From an uncultured Eubacteriales bacterium (GTDB lineage Bacteria > Bacillota > Clostridia > Oscillospirales > QAKW01), in the NCBI GenBank assembly GCA_934378025.1, contig CAKRPM010000067.1, forward strand, positions 1-7,000: a DNA stretch of 7,000 bases. The letters run 5' to 3'. Under the pieces are notes generated by a model. The model was not told where the DNA came from, did not search any database, and worked only from the letters and a program-made list of their open reading frames with translations. Positions within the stretch are counted from its first letter, which is position 1, and each line of letters opens with the position of its first letter. This document shows positions 5,640 through 7,000 of this stretch, one piece after another. Made by a program: the position numbers and the translations under genes.

Positions 5640-6872
5640 TCAAACACTTTCCGCCGTACGGCGCAGAATATCATATTTTTTCAGCGGCAAATCACAGGGG
5701 ATTTTCACAATTTGGTGCGCGTGCGGCGCACTTTGGATGCTCAGCCCCGTTTCATCGAACATTTCAAGCACTTCAAGCGGCGTCCCGTCTTTGCGGGGAG
5801 AGAGAATTTCCAGCGATTCACCGACGGAAAATTTGTTTTTTTGCAGCAGGGTTGCAAAACCGTCCGACTGCGACAGCACCACCGCGACCACCTCGCCGCC
5901 CTGAAAATAGCCGCCGGTTTGAAGGTTATTGCCGCCGCCGTCTTTATCAAAGTAAAATCCGGTGCAGTATTCGCGGTGCGACACCTTGGAAAGGGTCGCC
6001 TGCAGCGATGAGAGCGTTTCGGGGCGCAGCGCGCCGAGAGAGAGAATTTCATCCATCGCCCGACGGTAGGCATAGACCGAGGAGGCCACATAATAAAAAG
6101 ATTTCGCCCGCCCTTCGATTTTAAACGAATCAACGCCGATTTCCATCAGCTTTCCGATATGCTCCAGCATGCACAAATCGCGCGCGTTAAAGAGATAACT
6201 GCCCTCTTTAAATTCCTCGACCGATAGCCGCGGCGGCGAATTTTCCGCCTGCGAAACATAATACTTCCAGCGGCAGGGCTGCGCACATTCGCCGGCATTG
6301 GCCTCCCGCCCCGTCAAATAATAGGACAAGTGGCATCGCCCCGAAACCGCCATGCACATCGAACCGTGCACAAAACACTCCAGTTCCAGATCATCGGGCG
6401 TATTTTGCCGAATGTTTGCAATATCGGCCAGCGACAGCTCGCGTGCCAACACCACCCGCTTAGCGCCCAACGCATGATACGCACACGCTGCGCCGGCTGA
6501 GGTAATATTGGCTTGAGTGGAAACATGAATTTCCACTTCGGGCGCATAACGCTTTGCCGTTTGCAAAACGCCGAGATCCGCTATAATAAACGCGTCTGGG
6601 CGGATTTTAGCCATCTGCCGAAAAAAGTCGGGCAGCGCGGCCTCGTTTTGCGGCGTCGGAAAGGTATTGACCGTCAGGTACAATCGTTTCCCCGCCGCAT
6701 GGCACAGCGCCACGGCGTCGGAAAGCTGCTCGTATGAAAAATTCCGACTGCCGGCACGCATACCGTACGCCGTATAAGCCGCATACACCGCGTCCGCTCC
6801 GTAGCAAAGCGCATATTCCAGTCGTTCCATATCCCCCGCAGGGGCCAAAAGTTCAAATTTTTTCTTTTCCAT
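5640..6872 (-). CDS. U32-family protein, TrhP/YrrO-type tRNA hydroxylation factor
   Basis: The 410-residue product opens with KFELLAPAGDMERLEYALCYGADAVY, typical of U32 proteins, and carries the U32 signature at 165-183 (E-C-F-V-H-G-S-M-C-M-A-V-S-G-R-C-H-L-S). Four cysteines, C173, C180, C196 and C200 (GECAQPC), sit where family members bind an iron-sulfur cluster. Although labelled peptidases, the characterised proteins of this size (E. coli YegQ/TrhP, Bacillus YrrN/YrrO) act with prephenate in making 5-hydroxyuridine at tRNA position 34. Size and the GECAQPCRW motif favour this group over RlhA (longer) and UbiU/UbiV (shorter), but orthology is inferred. An in-frame ATG lies six bases earlier at 6878, but AGAGGA abuts that one directly and is six bases from the ATG at 6872, so 6872 is preferred. 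The gene ends seven bases from the shared terminator. Confidence 0.9.
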   Translation of the reverse strand: MEKKKFELLAPAGDMERLEYALCYGADAVYAAYTAYGMRAGSRNFSYEQLSDAVALCHAAGKRLYLTVNTFPTPQNEAALPDFFRQMAKIRPDAFIIADLGVLQTAKRYAPEVEIHVSTQANITSAGAACAYHALGAKRVVLARELSLADIANIRQNTPDDLELECFVHGSMCMAVSGRCHLSYYLTGREANAGECAQPCRWKYYVSQAENSPPRLSVEEFKEGSYLFNARDLCMLEHIGKLMEIGVDSFKIEGRAKSFYYVASSVYAYRRAMDEILSLGALRPETLSSLQATLSKVSHREYCTGFYFDKDGGGNNLQTGGYFQGGEVVAVVLSQSDGFATLLQKNKFSVGESLEILSPRKDGTPLEVLEMFDETGLSIQSAPHAHQIVKIPCDLPLKKYDILRRTAESV

Positions 6873-6878
6873 GATCAT

Positions 6879-6884
6879 TCCTCT
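6879..6884 (-). promoter_or_regulatory. Ribosome binding site that decides the U32 start
   Basis: Minus-strand AGAGGA (6884-6879) touches the first ATG (6878) with no spacer but is six bases from the second ATG (6872). Ribosomes need a spacer of several bases, so initiation at 6872 is favoured. Confidence 0.65.
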
Positions 6885-6893
6885 GTAAAAACC

Positions 6894-6926
6894 AAAGCCG
6901 CTCTTTTTTAAAAGGGCGGCTTTTTT
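6894..6926. terminator. Intrinsic terminator hairpin before the U32 gene
   Basis: AAAGCCGC (6894-6901) pairs with GCGGCTTT (6916-6923), and the stem continues inward with CTTT/AAAG after a T-G wobble. The plus strand continues as a run of T to 6926, and the minus strand as TTTGGTTTTT. It lies 3 bases past the stop of the gene entering from the right and 21 bases before the U32 start, so on the minus strand it should end that gene or reduce flow into the U32 gene. Confidence 0.75.
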
Positions 6927-6929
6927 GAT

Positions 6930-7000
6930 TTAGGATACGGTAGAGGTTCCCCCCGTGCTGTTGCCCGCCCGCTTAACATTCACCAAATGCTGTGCGTAGG
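6930..7000 (-). CDS. C-terminal fragment of a gene entering from the right, possibly MltG
   Basis: On the minus strand an open frame runs in from the window edge and ends with TAA at 6932-6930, encoding the last 22 residues YAQHLVNVKRAGNSTGGTSTVS. The coding reading is supported by a terminator just after the stop and by the same orientation as the U32 gene. The pattern YAxHLxNV followed by a loose tail resembles the C-terminus of the endolytic transglycosylase MltG (TYxEHLxNV), and mltG (yrrL) lies just upstream of the U32 genes yrrN/yrrO in Bacillus. The fragment is too short to be sure, so the identity is a guess from context. Confidence 0.4.
   Translation of the reverse strand, partial: YAQHLVNVKRAGNSTGGTSTVS

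Noticed and set aside
5640..6872. Collagenase-type protease
   Set aside because: Older annotations call U32 proteins peptidases, but the four-cysteine iron-sulfur motif and size fit the tRNA-hydroxylation group. No protease catalytic motif was seen.

Overview
The window looks like chromosomal core sequence from a Gram-positive, moderate-GC Firmicute, most likely a clostridial lineage such as the Oscillospiraceae/Ruminococcaceae. The support is a perfect CIRCE (HrcA) operator at a chaperone gene, a lipoteichoic-acid-synthase-type enzyme, a U32-family protein of the Bacillus YrrO/TrhP type, strong GAGG-type Shine-Dalgarno sites and extended -10 promoters of the form TGnTAnAAT. The species cannot be named from this sequence. 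I see no transposase, phage gene, CRISPR array, tRNA or rRNA.

Layout from left to right. (1) clpB, minus strand, 7-2610, is a complete ClpB disaggregase. (2) 2611-2730 is its control region, with a perfect CIRCE whose inverted repeat contains the stop codon of the next gene. (3) 2723-3112, minus strand, is a small two-helix membrane protein resembling DUF3592 proteins. (4) 3113-3352 is a 240-nt divergent intergenic region. It holds two outward-facing promoters with palindromic -35 boxes, three copies of a 12-mer in direct and inverted orientation, and several hairpins. (5) 3353-5218, plus strand, is an LtaS-type membrane sulfatase-fold phosphoglycerol transferase. (6) 5288-5578, plus strand, is a 96-residue protein of unknown function with its own good promoter. 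(7) 5593-5632 is a perfect 40-nt palindrome acting as a bidirectional terminator between converging genes. (8) 5640-6872, minus strand, is a U32-family protein, probably the tRNA wobble-uridine hydroxylation factor TrhP. (9) 6894-6926 is a second terminator hairpin. (10) 6930-7000, minus strand, is the last 22 codons of a gene entering from the right, possibly mltG.

The genes do not form a single pathway. They are housekeeping units: protein disaggregation under heat-shock control, cell-envelope polymer synthesis, and tRNA modification. The clearest regulatory logic is HrcA control of clpB through CIRCE, and a compact divergent promoter pair between the small membrane protein and the LtaS-type gene. 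I found no strong candidate for a new defence or mobile system. The repeat-rich divergent region at 3162-3311 is the part that most deserves a second look.
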